From NCBI GenBank assembly GCA_944380625.1, contig CALWIE010000095.1:1-13518 (forward strand): 13,518 nucleotides of DNA, written 5' to 3'. The notes under the pieces are model-generated. The model had not been told where the DNA came from. It saw nothing but the letters and a program-made list of their open reading frames with translations, and did not search any database. This DNA comes from an uncultured Clostridia bacterium. GTDB taxonomy: Bacteria > Bacillota_A > Clostridia > Oscillospirales > Acutalibacteraceae. A program made the position numbers and the translations under genes. Below are positions 4,849-11,406 of the stretch, in pieces; position 1 is the first letter of the stretch; every line of letters begins with the position of its first letter.

Positions 4849-6698
4849 GCCAGCCCCGGCACACCCCCCACGGCGGCCCCCGGCGGGGCCCCGCCATGGG
4901 AGGGGAAAAGGCGAAGAACTTTAAAGGCAGCTCGAAAAAGCTTTTGCGCTATCTGCGGCCCTTCTGGCTGCCGTTGGCGCTGGTGATGGTTTTCGCGGGG
5001 GCGTCCACGGTGTTTTCCATCGCCGGGCCCAAAGTGCTGGCCCTGGCCACCGACGAGCTGGCCGCGGGGCTGATGCGCCTGGCTGCCGGCGCCCAGGGGG
5101 GCGTGGACTTCGGCTACATCGGCAAGGTGCTTCTCCTGCTGGGGGGCGTCTACCTTTTGAGCGCCCTGCTCTCCTACTTCCAGGGGTTTATCATGGCGGG
5201 GGTTTCCACAGACCTCTCCTGGGGGCTGCGGGACGCCATTGAGAAAAAACTCAACCGGCTGCCCCTCGCCTACTTCCACAAGGTGAGCCAGGGGGATGTG
5301 CTCTCCCGCATCACCAACGACGTGGACACCCTCACCAGCTCCCTGAACCAGAGCGTCACCCAGCTGATCACCTCCGGGTGCACCCTGGTGGGGGTGCTGG
5401 CCATGATGCTCTCCATCAGCTGGCAGCTGACTTTGGTGGCCCTGTGCGTGATCCCTGTCTCCCTGGTGTTTGTGATGGCCTTGGTCAAGGTCTCCCAGCG
5501 GCACTTCAAGGACCAGCAGAGGTACTTGGGGGCTGTCAACGGCCAGGTGGAGGAGATGTACGGCGGGCACATGGTGGTGAAGGCCTTCGGCCGGGAGAAA
5601 AAGGCCCTGGAGGACTTCGACCGGGAGAACGAAAAGCTCTGCAGCGCCGGGTGGAAATCCCAATTCCTCTCCGGGCTGATGATGCCCATCATGACCCTGG
5701 TGGGCAACCTGGGGTATGTGGTCATCTGCGTGGTGGGGGCCTCCATGGCCGCCGGGGGCGCCATGACCATCGGCGGCATCCAGGCCTTTATCCAGTACGT
5801 GCGCAGCTTCACCCAGCCCATCACCCAGCTGGCCAACATCTCCAACCAGTTCCAGATGACCGTGGCCGCCGCCGAGCGGATCTTCCAGTTTTTGGACGAG
5901 GCCGAGGAGCCCCAGGAGGAGCCGGAATTTTCCACCGGGGACCTGGACATCCGGGGGGACGTGGCCTTCGACCACGTGAAGTTCGGCTACGAGGGCAGCC
6001 CCGAGCTGGTGATCCGGGACTTCTGCGCCCAGATACAGGCGGGGCAGAAGGTGGCCATTGTGGGCCCCACCGGGGCGGGCAAGACCACCATGGTAAAGCT
6101 TTTGATGCGCTTTCACGACCTGCGCGGGGGGCAGATCGCCCTGGACGGGCGGCCCATCACCGGGTTTTCCCGGCGGGACCTGCGCAGCCAGTTCGGCATG
6201 GTCCTCCAGGACGCCTGGCTCTACAGCGGCACCATCCTGGAGAACATCCGCTACGGCAACCTCTCCGCCACCGACGAGCAGGTGGTGGAGGCGGCCAAGC
6301 TGGCCCAGGCCGACCACTTTATCCGCACCCTGCCCGGGGGCTACCAGATGGAGATCAACGAGGAGGCCGCCAACATCTCCCAGGGGCAAAAGCAGCTTTT
6401 GACCATTGCCCGGGCTATTTTGGCGGACCCCAAGGTGATGATTTTGGACGAGGCCACCAGCTCGGTGGACACCCGCACGGAGGCCCTCATCCAAAAGGCC
6501 ATGGACAACCTGCTTCAGGGGCGCACCAGCTTTATCATCGCCCACAGGCTGTCCACCATCCGGGAGGCGGACCTGATTTTGTGCATGAAAGACGGGGACA
6601 TCGTGGAGCAGGGCACCCACCAGGAGCTCATGGAGAAGGGCGGCTTTTACGCCCAGCTGTACAACAGCCAGTTTGAGGGCTCCGGGGGCGCGGCCTAA
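4845..6698 (+). CDS. Heterodimeric ABC exporter, partner subunit with degenerate signature motif
   Basis: This 617-residue partner starts inside the previous stop codon (ATGA), with AAGGAGG at 4831-4837, which implies translational coupling and one-to-one supply. A basic, Pro/Gly-rich cytoplasmic tail (1-25) precedes the membrane domain; helices are estimated at 39-60, 92-114, 172-192, 196-214, 276-298 and 306-328. The ATPase domain has Walker A GPTGAGKTT (407-415), Q455, Walker B VMILDE with the catalytic Glu E536, and switch His H567. The signature is ISQGQ (511-515) instead of SGGQ. It therefore supplies the working Walker motifs, while subunit 1 supplies the intact signature. This gives one competent and one degenerate ATP site, as in TM287/288. 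Its membrane domain shows the usual short first external loop, so the insert in the partner is one-sided. Confidence 0.93.
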   Translation: MSQPRHTPHGGPRRGPAMGGEKAKNFKGSSKKLLRYLRPFWLPLALVMVFAGASTVFSIAGPKVLALATDELAAGLMRLAAGAQGGVDFGYIGKVLLLLGGVYLLSALLSYFQGFIMAGVSTDLSWGLRDAIEKKLNRLPLAYFHKVSQGDVLSRITNDVDTLTSSLNQSVTQLITSGCTLVGVLAMMLSISWQLTLVALCVIPVSLVFVMALVKVSQRHFKDQQRYLGAVNGQVEEMYGGHMVVKAFGREKKALEDFDRENEKLCSAGWKSQFLSGLMMPIMTLVGNLGYVVICVVGASMAAGGAMTIGGIQAFIQYVRSFTQPITQLANISNQFQMTVAAAERIFQFLDEAEEPQEEPEFSTGDLDIRGDVAFDHVKFGYEGSPELVIRDFCAQIQAGQKVAIVGPTGAGKTTMVKLLMRFHDLRGGQIALDGRPITGFSRRDLRSQFGMVLQDAWLYSGTILENIRYGNLSATDEQVVEAAKLAQADHFIRTLPGGYQMEINEEAANISQGQKQLLTIARAILADPKVMILDEATSSVDTRTEALIQKAMDNLLQGRTSFIIAHRLSTIREADLILCMKDGDIVEQGTHQELMEKGGFYAQLYNSQFEGSGGAA

Positions 6699-6715
6699 AA
6701 AAGGAGGAAGATGGG

Positions 6716-7333
6716 ATGAAGGGTTTTCACTATGTGGCCATCGAGCGGGAGTACGCCAGCGGCGGCGCTCAGGTGGGGCGGCTTTTGGGAGGCCTTTGGG
6801 GGGTGCCCGTCTACGGCCGGGAGATTTTGGAGATGGCCGCCCGGGAGGGGGGCTCCACCCCGGAGTACATCGAGCATCTGGAGGAGACGGCCACCAGCTC
6901 CCTGCTCTACTCCCTGGCGGCCATGGCCAAGGCGGCCCAAGGGCAGCTGCCCCAGCTCTCCCAGGCGGACCAGCTGAGCCTGCTGGAGGGGCAGGTGATC
7001 CGCCGCCTGGCGCAGCAGGGGCCCTGCGTCCTGGTGGGGCGGTGCGCCGGGTGGGTCCTGGGGGAGCGGGAGGACGTGCTGCGGGTGTTTGTCCACGGGG
7101 ACCGGGAGACCCGCCTGCGCCGGGCCCAGGAGGAGTATGGGATCCCTCCGGAAAAGGCCCTGGGGGTCCTGCGCCGGTATGACCACCGGCGGGCCAACTT
7201 TTACCGGGCCAACACCGGCAGGGACTGGAACCGCCGGGAGGGCTACCACCTGGTGCTGGACAGCGGCCTGCTGGGGGTGGAGCTCTGCGCCCAGATCCTG
7301 TGGGGCGCGGTGCAGGCCAGCTGGGGGGATTGA
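6716..7333 (+). CDS. Cytidylate kinase-like family protein
   Basis: This 205-residue protein starts with the family hallmark IEREYASGGAQVG (9-21), a glycine-rich loop of the cytidylate-kinase-like group (Pfam Cytidylate_kin2) in place of a classic GxxxxGKS. VLVGRC (105-110) and a basic stretch RLRRAQEEYG (133-142) follow. The tail pattern DHRRANFYRANTGRDW (156-171), then YHLVLDSGLLG, is typical of the group. Family members are annotated from fold similarity to CMP/dCMP kinases; a nucleotide substrate has not generally been shown, and without a canonical P-loop lysine activity is uncertain. AAGGAGG at 6701-6707 selects this ATG; the ATG 5 bp upstream meets a stop after one codon. It lies 17 bp after subunit 2 and one base before the lipid-kinase gene. 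Confidence 0.85.
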   Translation: MKGFHYVAIEREYASGGAQVGRLLGGLWGVPVYGREILEMAAREGGSTPEYIEHLEETATSSLLYSLAAMAKAAQGQLPQLSQADQLSLLEGQVIRRLAQQGPCVLVGRCAGWVLGEREDVLRVFVHGDRETRLRRAQEEYGIPPEKALGVLRRYDHRRANFYRANTGRDWNRREGYHLVLDSGLLGVELCAQILWGAVQASWGD

Positions 7334-7334
7334 G

Positions 7335-8216
7335 ATGGAAGTCTGGGTCATGGTAAACGGCCGCGCGGGCCGGCAGCGGGGGAAGAAATACGGCGAGCGG
7401 ATCCGCCAGGCCTTCCTCCGGGCCGGGGTGGAGCCCCGCCTGCGCTACACGGAAAGCCTGGAGGAGGCCGCCGCCTTTTTGCGGGAGGCGGCAAATAACC
7501 CCCCGGACCGGCTGGTGTGCTGCGGGGGAGACGGCACCCTAAACGGGACGGTGAACCTTTTGGGGGAGCTGGGCGCCAGCCTGGAGCTGGGCTATATCCC
7601 CCTGGGCACCACCAACGACTTCGCCGCCTCCCTGGGGCTGCCCCGGGATGTGGAAGAGGCGGCGGCCCGGGTTTTGGAGGGGCGGGCCCGGGCCCTGGAC
7701 CTGGGGGAGCTCTCCGGGCGGAGGTTTTTGTACGTGGCCGACTTCGGGCTCTTCACCCAGTCCTCCTACAAGACGGGGCAGGGGCTCAAGTCCGCTTTGG
7801 GGCACTTGGCCTATGTGCTGGAGGGCCTGCGGGAGCTGCCGGAGCTCAGGCCCTGCCCGGTGGAGGTCCGGGGGGAGGGATTCTCCTGGAAGGGGGAGTT
7901 CGCCTTTGGGGCGGTGACCAACTCCACCTCCCGGGGGGGTGGGGTGAAGCTAGACCCCCGCCGGGTGCGGCTGGACGACGGCCTGATGGAGCTGACCCTG
8001 GTGACGGTGCCCCGGGGCCCCCGGGAGGTGGCCCAGGCGGCCGCCATGCTCCGCCGGGGCAGGCTGGAGGGGGAGCTGGTCCTGCGGCGGCAGGTGGCCT
8101 GGGCGGCCTTTCACAGCCCCCGGGCCTTCCCTTGGTCCCTGGACGGGGAGTACTTCCCGGGCGAGGAGGATTTGGCCCTGGGGACAAAGCCCCGGGGGCT
8201 TTGGCTGGTGTACTAA
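7335..8216 (+). CDS. Diacylglycerol kinase-like lipid kinase (DagK/YegS/BmrU type)
   Basis: This 293-residue protein has the DAGK catalytic layout: CCGGDGTLNGTVN (62-74) for nucleotide binding, PLGTTNDFA (89-97), YVADFGLF (133-140), DDGLMELTLV (214-223) and a closing LDGE (269-272). These soluble or membrane-associated enzymes transfer phosphate from ATP to diacylglycerol or related lipids. The start is the ATG one base after the previous stop (TGAG-ATG), with a G-run at 7323-7328 as ribosome site. The frame is open further upstream, but that part overlaps the kinase-like gene and is not used. It is the last gene of the exporter operon. In B. subtilis the related bmrU sits beside the multidrug transporter gene bmr, a loose parallel. 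The lipid substrate is unknown. Confidence 0.9.
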   Translation: MEVWVMVNGRAGRQRGKKYGERIRQAFLRAGVEPRLRYTESLEEAAAFLREAANNPPDRLVCCGGDGTLNGTVNLLGELGASLELGYIPLGTTNDFAASLGLPRDVEEAAARVLEGRARALDLGELSGRRFLYVADFGLFTQSSYKTGQGLKSALGHLAYVLEGLRELPELRPCPVEVRGEGFSWKGEFAFGAVTNSTSRGGGVKLDPRRVRLDDGLMELTLVTVPRGPREVAQAAAMLRRGRLEGELVLRRQVAWAAFHSPRAFPWSLDGEYFPGEEDLALGTKPRGLWLVY

Positions 8217-8220
8217 AAGA

Positions 8221-8249
8221 GGGGGCCGCTGCCAGTTGCAGCGGCCCCC
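8221..8249. terminator. Bidirectional terminator between exporter operon and oxidoreductase
   Basis: A perfect 12-bp stem, GGGGGCCGCTGC (8221-8232) with GCAGCGGCCCCC (8238-8249), has a five-base CAGTT loop. On the plus strand it is followed by only TTCT. On the minus strand it is followed by TCTTTTAG, a better T-run. It lies between two converging genes and can serve both. Confidence 0.85.
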
Positions 8250-8271
8250 TTCTCCCCAAAAGAAGGAAGAG

Positions 8272-9315
8272 TCAGTATTCCACTTTCAGCCAGCGGCGCT
8301 CCTGGGCGGACCGGTTGGCCGCCACGATGACCGCCAGGGTATTGTGGCCGTCCACCCCGGTGACCGTGGGCTCCCGCCCGGTGCGGATGGCCTCCACAAA
8401 GTCGTCGATGATGCCGCTTTTCAGCTGCTTCTGGTTGGTGGAGATGGCCCCCACCTGGTATTTGACCCGAGTGTCGTCCCGGAGCTCCACCACGATGTCG
8501 TCGGCGAAGTCCCCGAAGATCTTCATGACGCCCTTGTCCCCGTAGAGGATGGTGCTGTTGTCCTCCTCGCCGTAGTTGGTCCAGGAGACGTTCATGGTGC
8601 CCACAATGCCCGAGCGCATGTGGAACAGGGCGAAGGCGTTGTCCTCCAGGTCAATGAGCTCCCCGTTGGGGTAGCGCTTGTCCCGGGTGACCGTGTCGCA
8701 GCAGATGGTGTCCACCTCGTCCCCGGTGAGGAAGCGGATGATGTCCAGCTTGTGGGCGCCCAGGTCCCCCAGGGCCCCGAAGTGGGCCTTGTTCTTGTCG
8801 AAGAACCAGGTGGTGTTGGAGCGGTTGACGCTCCAGTTTTCCGGGCCGCTGTGGCGGAAGTTGTTCTGCACCGAGAGAATGTTGCCGATCATGCCGGACT
8901 GGAGCAGCTCCCGGGCCTTCCGGTGGGTGGGCAGCAGGCGCTGGTTGTGGCCGATCATCAAGATCTTCCCGGCCTTTTGGGCGGCGTCCATCATGCGCCG
9001 GGTGTCCTCCAGGGAGAGGGCCATGGGCTTTTCGCACAGCACGTGCTTGCCCGCCTCCAGGGCCTGGATGGAGTAGTCCGCGTGGGTGTAGTTGGGGGAG
9101 CAGATGCTCACCGCCTGGATCTCCGGGTCCTGGAAGAGCTCCTCCGGGGAGGCGTAGACCTTGCCGCCGTAGCCTGCGGCCAGCTCTCCGGCCCGGTTTT
9201 GGTCGAAGTCGTAAAAGCCCACAATCTGGGCGTGGGGGTTGTCGGTGTACTCGGGGGCGTGGCGCCGGGCGGTGATCATGCCGCATCCCACAATGCCAAC
9301 TTTTACAGTGTCCAT
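8272..9315 (-). CDS. Gfo/Idh/MocA-family NAD(P)-dependent oxidoreductase
   Basis: This 347-residue protein is of family length. The N-terminal Rossmann fold has GIVGCGMI (7-14) and an acidic strand end, FYDFD (34-38), expected to favour NAD(H). SPNYTHADYS (73-82) and EKPMA (95-99) are the usual family motifs. The catalytic set is K96 with D184, H188 and D191 in GDLGAHKLD. Members oxidise or rearrange hydroxyl groups of sugars, inositols and their derivatives in the cytoplasm; the substrate here is not readable. The start ATG is preceded by AAAGGCAGG, a fair ribosome site. No strong promoter or terminator is seen in the 85 bp separating it from the upstream LacI gene, so it is probably the second gene of that transcript. 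That context suggests it is controlled by, or acts on the effector of, the LacI protein. Confidence 0.92.
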   Translation of the reverse strand: MDTVKVGIVGCGMITARRHAPEYTDNPHAQIVGFYDFDQNRAGELAAGYGGKVYASPEELFQDPEIQAVSICSPNYTHADYSIQALEAGKHVLCEKPMALSLEDTRRMMDAAQKAGKILMIGHNQRLLPTHRKARELLQSGMIGNILSVQNNFRHSGPENWSVNRSNTTWFFDKNKAHFGALGDLGAHKLDIIRFLTGDEVDTICCDTVTRDKRYPNGELIDLEDNAFALFHMRSGIVGTMNVSWTNYGEEDNSTILYGDKGVMKIFGDFADDIVVELRDDTRVKYQVGAISTNQKQLKSGIIDDFVEAIRTGREPTVTGVDGHNTLAVIVAANRSAQERRWLKVEY

Positions 9316-9400
9316 AGAAGAGCCTGCCTTTCTTTAGTTTTTTCCTCTATCAGTTTGCCTTTTGCCTGTGGTGGGTATTCTGCCTTGGGTCCCCGGGGGG

Positions 9401-10420
9401 TTACGGGGCGGGCCGGGGCGGGGCCACGGTCCCCCGGGTCACCAGCTGGGTGGGGATCAGGATCTCCTCCCCGGGTTCCCCGGGAGGGAGGGGGTTCTCC
9501 CGGCGCCTGAGGAGCAGGTCCACTGCGGCCTCGCCCATGGGCCCGGCCTGGATGCCCACAGAGTCCAGGGGCGGGGAGAGCAGGGGGGCCAGGGTGTTGT
9601 CGTACCCCATGAAGGACACGTCACCGGGCACCCGGGCCCCTGCCTGGTAGAGGAACTGCAGGGCTCCGCTGGCCAGGGAATCCGCCGCAGCGAACACCGC
9701 TGTGGGGCGCTCCTCCTCCCACAGGGAGGCCATGGCCCCATACCCCTGGGCGGGGGTGTACTGCTCCACCAGCCGCTCCAGCCCGGCCCGGAGGGGGACG
9801 CCCCCCTGGGCCAGGGCCCGGCGGTAGCCCTCCAGCCGCAGGCGCTCCACCTGGCCGGGGCCTCCCATGCCGATGTAGGCGATCTTCCGGTGGCCGGCCT
9901 TCACCAGGGCGCCGGCCCCCTCCAGGGCCCCCTGGAGGTCGTCCACCAGGACCCGGTCCGCCTGGGGCGGGGAGCGCTCGATGCGCACCGTGGGGATGCC
10001 CGCGTCCAAAAGCTTTTGGAGCAGGGCGGGGTCGAAGTCCCGGATGGAGGTGATGACCACCCCGTCCACCCGGCGGCTGATGAACTCTGTGACGATCCGC
10101 AGGTCCTCCCCGGGGGAGCCGTATTTCGTAAAGCTCAAAACGCTGTAGCCCCGGCGCCGGGCGGCCTGGTCCACCCCCTGGCTGATCTGCCCGAAGAGCA
10201 GGTTGGGGGAGAACAGGAGGATGTGCCCCAGCATCCGGCTGCTGCTGTTTTTCAGGGACTGGGCGGCGCTGTTGGGGATGTAGCCCAGCTGGCGGACGGC
10301 GGCCTCCACCTTCTCCCGGTTTTCCCGGGAGACATAGCCGTTTTGGTGGAGCACCCGGCCCACCGTGGCCAGGGAAACCCCCGCCAGCTTTGCCACGTCG
10401 TGCATGGTGGCGTTTGCCAT
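9401..10420 (-). CDS. LacI-family transcriptional repressor
   Basis: This 339-residue protein has a full LacI layout. The helix-turn-helix is MHDVAKLAGVSLATVGRVLH (6-25). The hinge helix region is around NSAAQSLKNSSS (50-61). A periplasmic-binding-like effector domain follows, with GQISQGVDQAARRRGYSV (78-94), RRVDGVVITS (116-125) and FMGYDNTLAPLLSPPLDSV (270-288). The chosen ATG (10418-10420) has AAAGGAGA at 10427-10434, six bases upstream. A longer open frame from 10456 would begin inside the operator palindrome and has no ribosome site. Its promoter carries two operators matching the LacI-family pattern with a central CG, indicating autorepression. The downstream Gfo/Idh oxidoreductase suggests a sugar or polyol effector; which one is unknown. 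Confidence 0.93.
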   Translation of the reverse strand: MANATMHDVAKLAGVSLATVGRVLHQNGYVSRENREKVEAAVRQLGYIPNSAAQSLKNSSSRMLGHILLFSPNLLFGQISQGVDQAARRRGYSVLSFTKYGSPGEDLRIVTEFISRRVDGVVITSIRDFDPALLQKLLDAGIPTVRIERSPPQADRVLVDDLQGALEGAGALVKAGHRKIAYIGMGGPGQVERLRLEGYRRALAQGGVPLRAGLERLVEQYTPAQGYGAMASLWEEERPTAVFAAADSLASGALQFLYQAGARVPGDVSFMGYDNTLAPLLSPPLDSVGIQAGPMGEAAVDLLLRRRENPLPPGEPGEEILIPTQLVTRGTVAPPRPAP

Positions 10421-10440
10421 GGGAATTCTCCTTTCACCGT

Positions 10441-10472
10441 ATGGTAACGTTACCATGTGTTTACGTTACCAT
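10441..10472. promoter_or_regulatory. Tandem LacI-type operators upstream of lacI
   Basis: ATGGTAACGTTACCAT (10441-10456) is a perfect 16-bp palindrome with the central CG typical of LacI-family sites. A second, imperfect copy abuts it at 10457-10472 and matches 13 of 16 positions; its right half, ACGTTACCAT, is intact. The two centres are 16 bp apart. The pair covers the -10 element and the expected start point of the lacI promoter, so binding would block lacI itself. No other copy was seen in the window. Confidence 0.85.
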
Positions 10473-10499
10473 ATTACCCCCCCCCTTTGTTTTTGTCAG
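10471..10499 (-). promoter_or_regulatory. Promoter of the LacI-family repressor gene
   Basis: Read on the minus strand, CTGACA (10499-10494) and TAATAT (10476-10471) are 17 bp apart, close to the sigma-A consensus. The start point would be near 10464, inside the second operator, giving a leader of about 44 nt. Confidence 0.8.
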
Positions 10500-10583
10500 G
10501 GGGGCGGGAAATATTTTTTTGCGGGGGGGGAAGCCGGGGCGGCTGCGGCGGGGGATTTCCCGGTGGAATTTTCCCCCGGGCTG

Positions 10584-10592
10584 TGGTATGCT
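10584..10592 (+). promoter_or_regulatory. Candidate extended -10 promoter of the methyltransferase gene
   Basis: TG-G-TATGCT (10584-10592) fits an extended -10 element; the -35 position (TGGAAT, 10564-10569) is weak. The start point would fall near 10599, just before the ribosome site, giving a very short leader. This agrees with the GTG at 10615 and would exclude the ATG at 10588, which lies inside the element. The LacI operators are more than 100 bp upstream, so LacI control of this gene is not obvious. Confidence 0.4.
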
Positions 10593-10614
10593 GGGGGAAA
10601 AGGAGGCGCTGGCT

Positions 10615-11331
10615 GTGGACCGAGACGTGGAGATCTACTTTGAGAACACCCAAAAACCCTGGGGCAAACTGTTTTACCGGCAGGTGTGGGGGCAGCTGCC
10701 CCCCTGGGAAGGGGCGCGGCTGGTGGACTTTGGCAGCGGTTTTGGCATCACCGCCGCCCACCTGGGGGAGCGCAACCAGGTGACGGCTGTGGAGCCTAAC
10801 GAGGACCTTTTGGCCCTGGGGGTGGGCCGGGGGTCCTACCGGCAGCTGGTGGGCGGGGCCGAGCGGCTGGCCTCCCTGGAGGGGGGGAGCTTTGACGGCA
10901 TCCTGTGCCACAACGTGCTGGAATACGTCTCCCAGCGGAGGGAGGTCCTCCGGGAGTTTGCCCGGCTTTTGCGGCCGGGGGGAATCCTCTCTGTGGTCAA
11001 GCACAACCAGGCGGGGCGGGTGATGCAGAAGGCCGTCTTGGAAAACAACCCCCAAGAGGCCCTCGCCCTGCTGGAGGGGGGCGGCCTTTCCGTGCGGAAC
11101 TTCGGGGAGGTCCAGTACTACCGGACGGAGGACCTGCCCCTGTGGGGCCCGGGGCTCCGGCTCCGGCAGGTGCTGGGGGTGCGGGCGTTCTTCGGGCTGG
11201 GCCAGGACAGCGCCTCCAAGGAGGACCCTGCCTGGCAGCGGGCCATGCTCCGGCTGGAGGAGCTGGCGGCCGCCCGGGACCCCTACCGGCAGGTGGCATT
11301 TTTCCACCACGCGCTGCTGGAGAGGATGTGA
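10615..11331 (+). CDS. Class I SAM-dependent methyltransferase, CmoM/SmtA-like
   Basis: This protein of 238 residues starts from a GTG placed 8 nt after AAAGGAGG (10599-10606), a near-ideal ribosome site. An in-frame ATG at 10588 lies upstream of that site and is less likely. Motif I LVDFGSGFGITAA (36-48) binds S-adenosylmethionine. The acidic E60 ends strand 2 (VTAVEPN). CHNVLEYV (98-105) and LLRPGGILSVVKHN (118-131) match the later class I motifs. The C-terminal part (GVRAFFGL, then a Leu/Glu-rich helix and DPYRQVAFFHHALL) resembles E. coli CmoM, which methylates the carboxymethoxyuridine modification of tRNA wobble bases. I recall this similarity and have not aligned it, so the tRNA role is tentative. 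The gene is divergent from lacI and convergent with the symporter, apparently a single-gene transcript. Confidence 0.85.
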   Translation: MDRDVEIYFENTQKPWGKLFYRQVWGQLPPWEGARLVDFGSGFGITAAHLGERNQVTAVEPNEDLLALGVGRGSYRQLVGGAERLASLEGGSFDGILCHNVLEYVSQRREVLREFARLLRPGGILSVVKHNQAGRVMQKAVLENNPQEALALLEGGGLSVRNFGEVQYYRTEDLPLWGPGLRLRQVLGVRAFFGLGQDSASKEDPAWQRAMLRLEELAAARDPYRQVAFFHHALLERM

Positions 11332-11333
11332 AA

Positions 11334-11359
11334 GGGGCCGCCGTTCCCACGGCGGCCCC
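11334..11359. terminator. Hairpin after the methyltransferase, facing the symporter end
   Basis: An 11-bp perfect stem, GGGGCCGCCGT (11334-11344) with ACGGCGGCCCC (11349-11359), has a TCCC loop and sits between the two converging stop codons. On the plus strand a G-run follows, so it is poor for that direction. On the minus strand TTTC follows, so it is the only visible terminator for the symporter, and a weak one. Confidence 0.6.
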
Positions 11360-11372
11360 AGGGGGAAGAGAA

Positions 11373-11406
11373 GAGGGGGAGGCCCTTTAGGCCTCCTCCT
11401 CTTTTT
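11373..11406 (+). terminator. Intrinsic terminator overlapping the symporter 3' end
   Basis: GAGGGGGAGGCC (11373-11384) pairs with GGCCTCCTCCTC (11390-11401), with one mismatch and a five-base loop, and TTTTT follows (11402-11406). It suits the plus-strand methyltransferase transcript. Its 3' arm is also the coding sequence for the Glu-rich tail of the convergent symporter. Confidence 0.75.

Noticed and set aside
281..6620. Very long open frames on the minus strand opposite the ROK and ABC genes (281-1786, 2341-4773, 4590-6620)
   Set aside because: They are antisense shadows of clearly recognisable genes. The high GC content removes stop codons; the translations are rich in His/Gly/Pro/Gln with no family pattern.
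10441..10456. Catabolite-responsive element (CcpA site)
   Set aside because: The palindrome departs from the cre consensus at several positions and is better explained as the operator of the adjacent LacI-family gene.
10421..10456. Longer LacI protein starting at 10456
   Set aside because: That start lies in the operator palindrome and has no ribosome site; the ATG at 10420 has an excellent one and fits the family N terminus.
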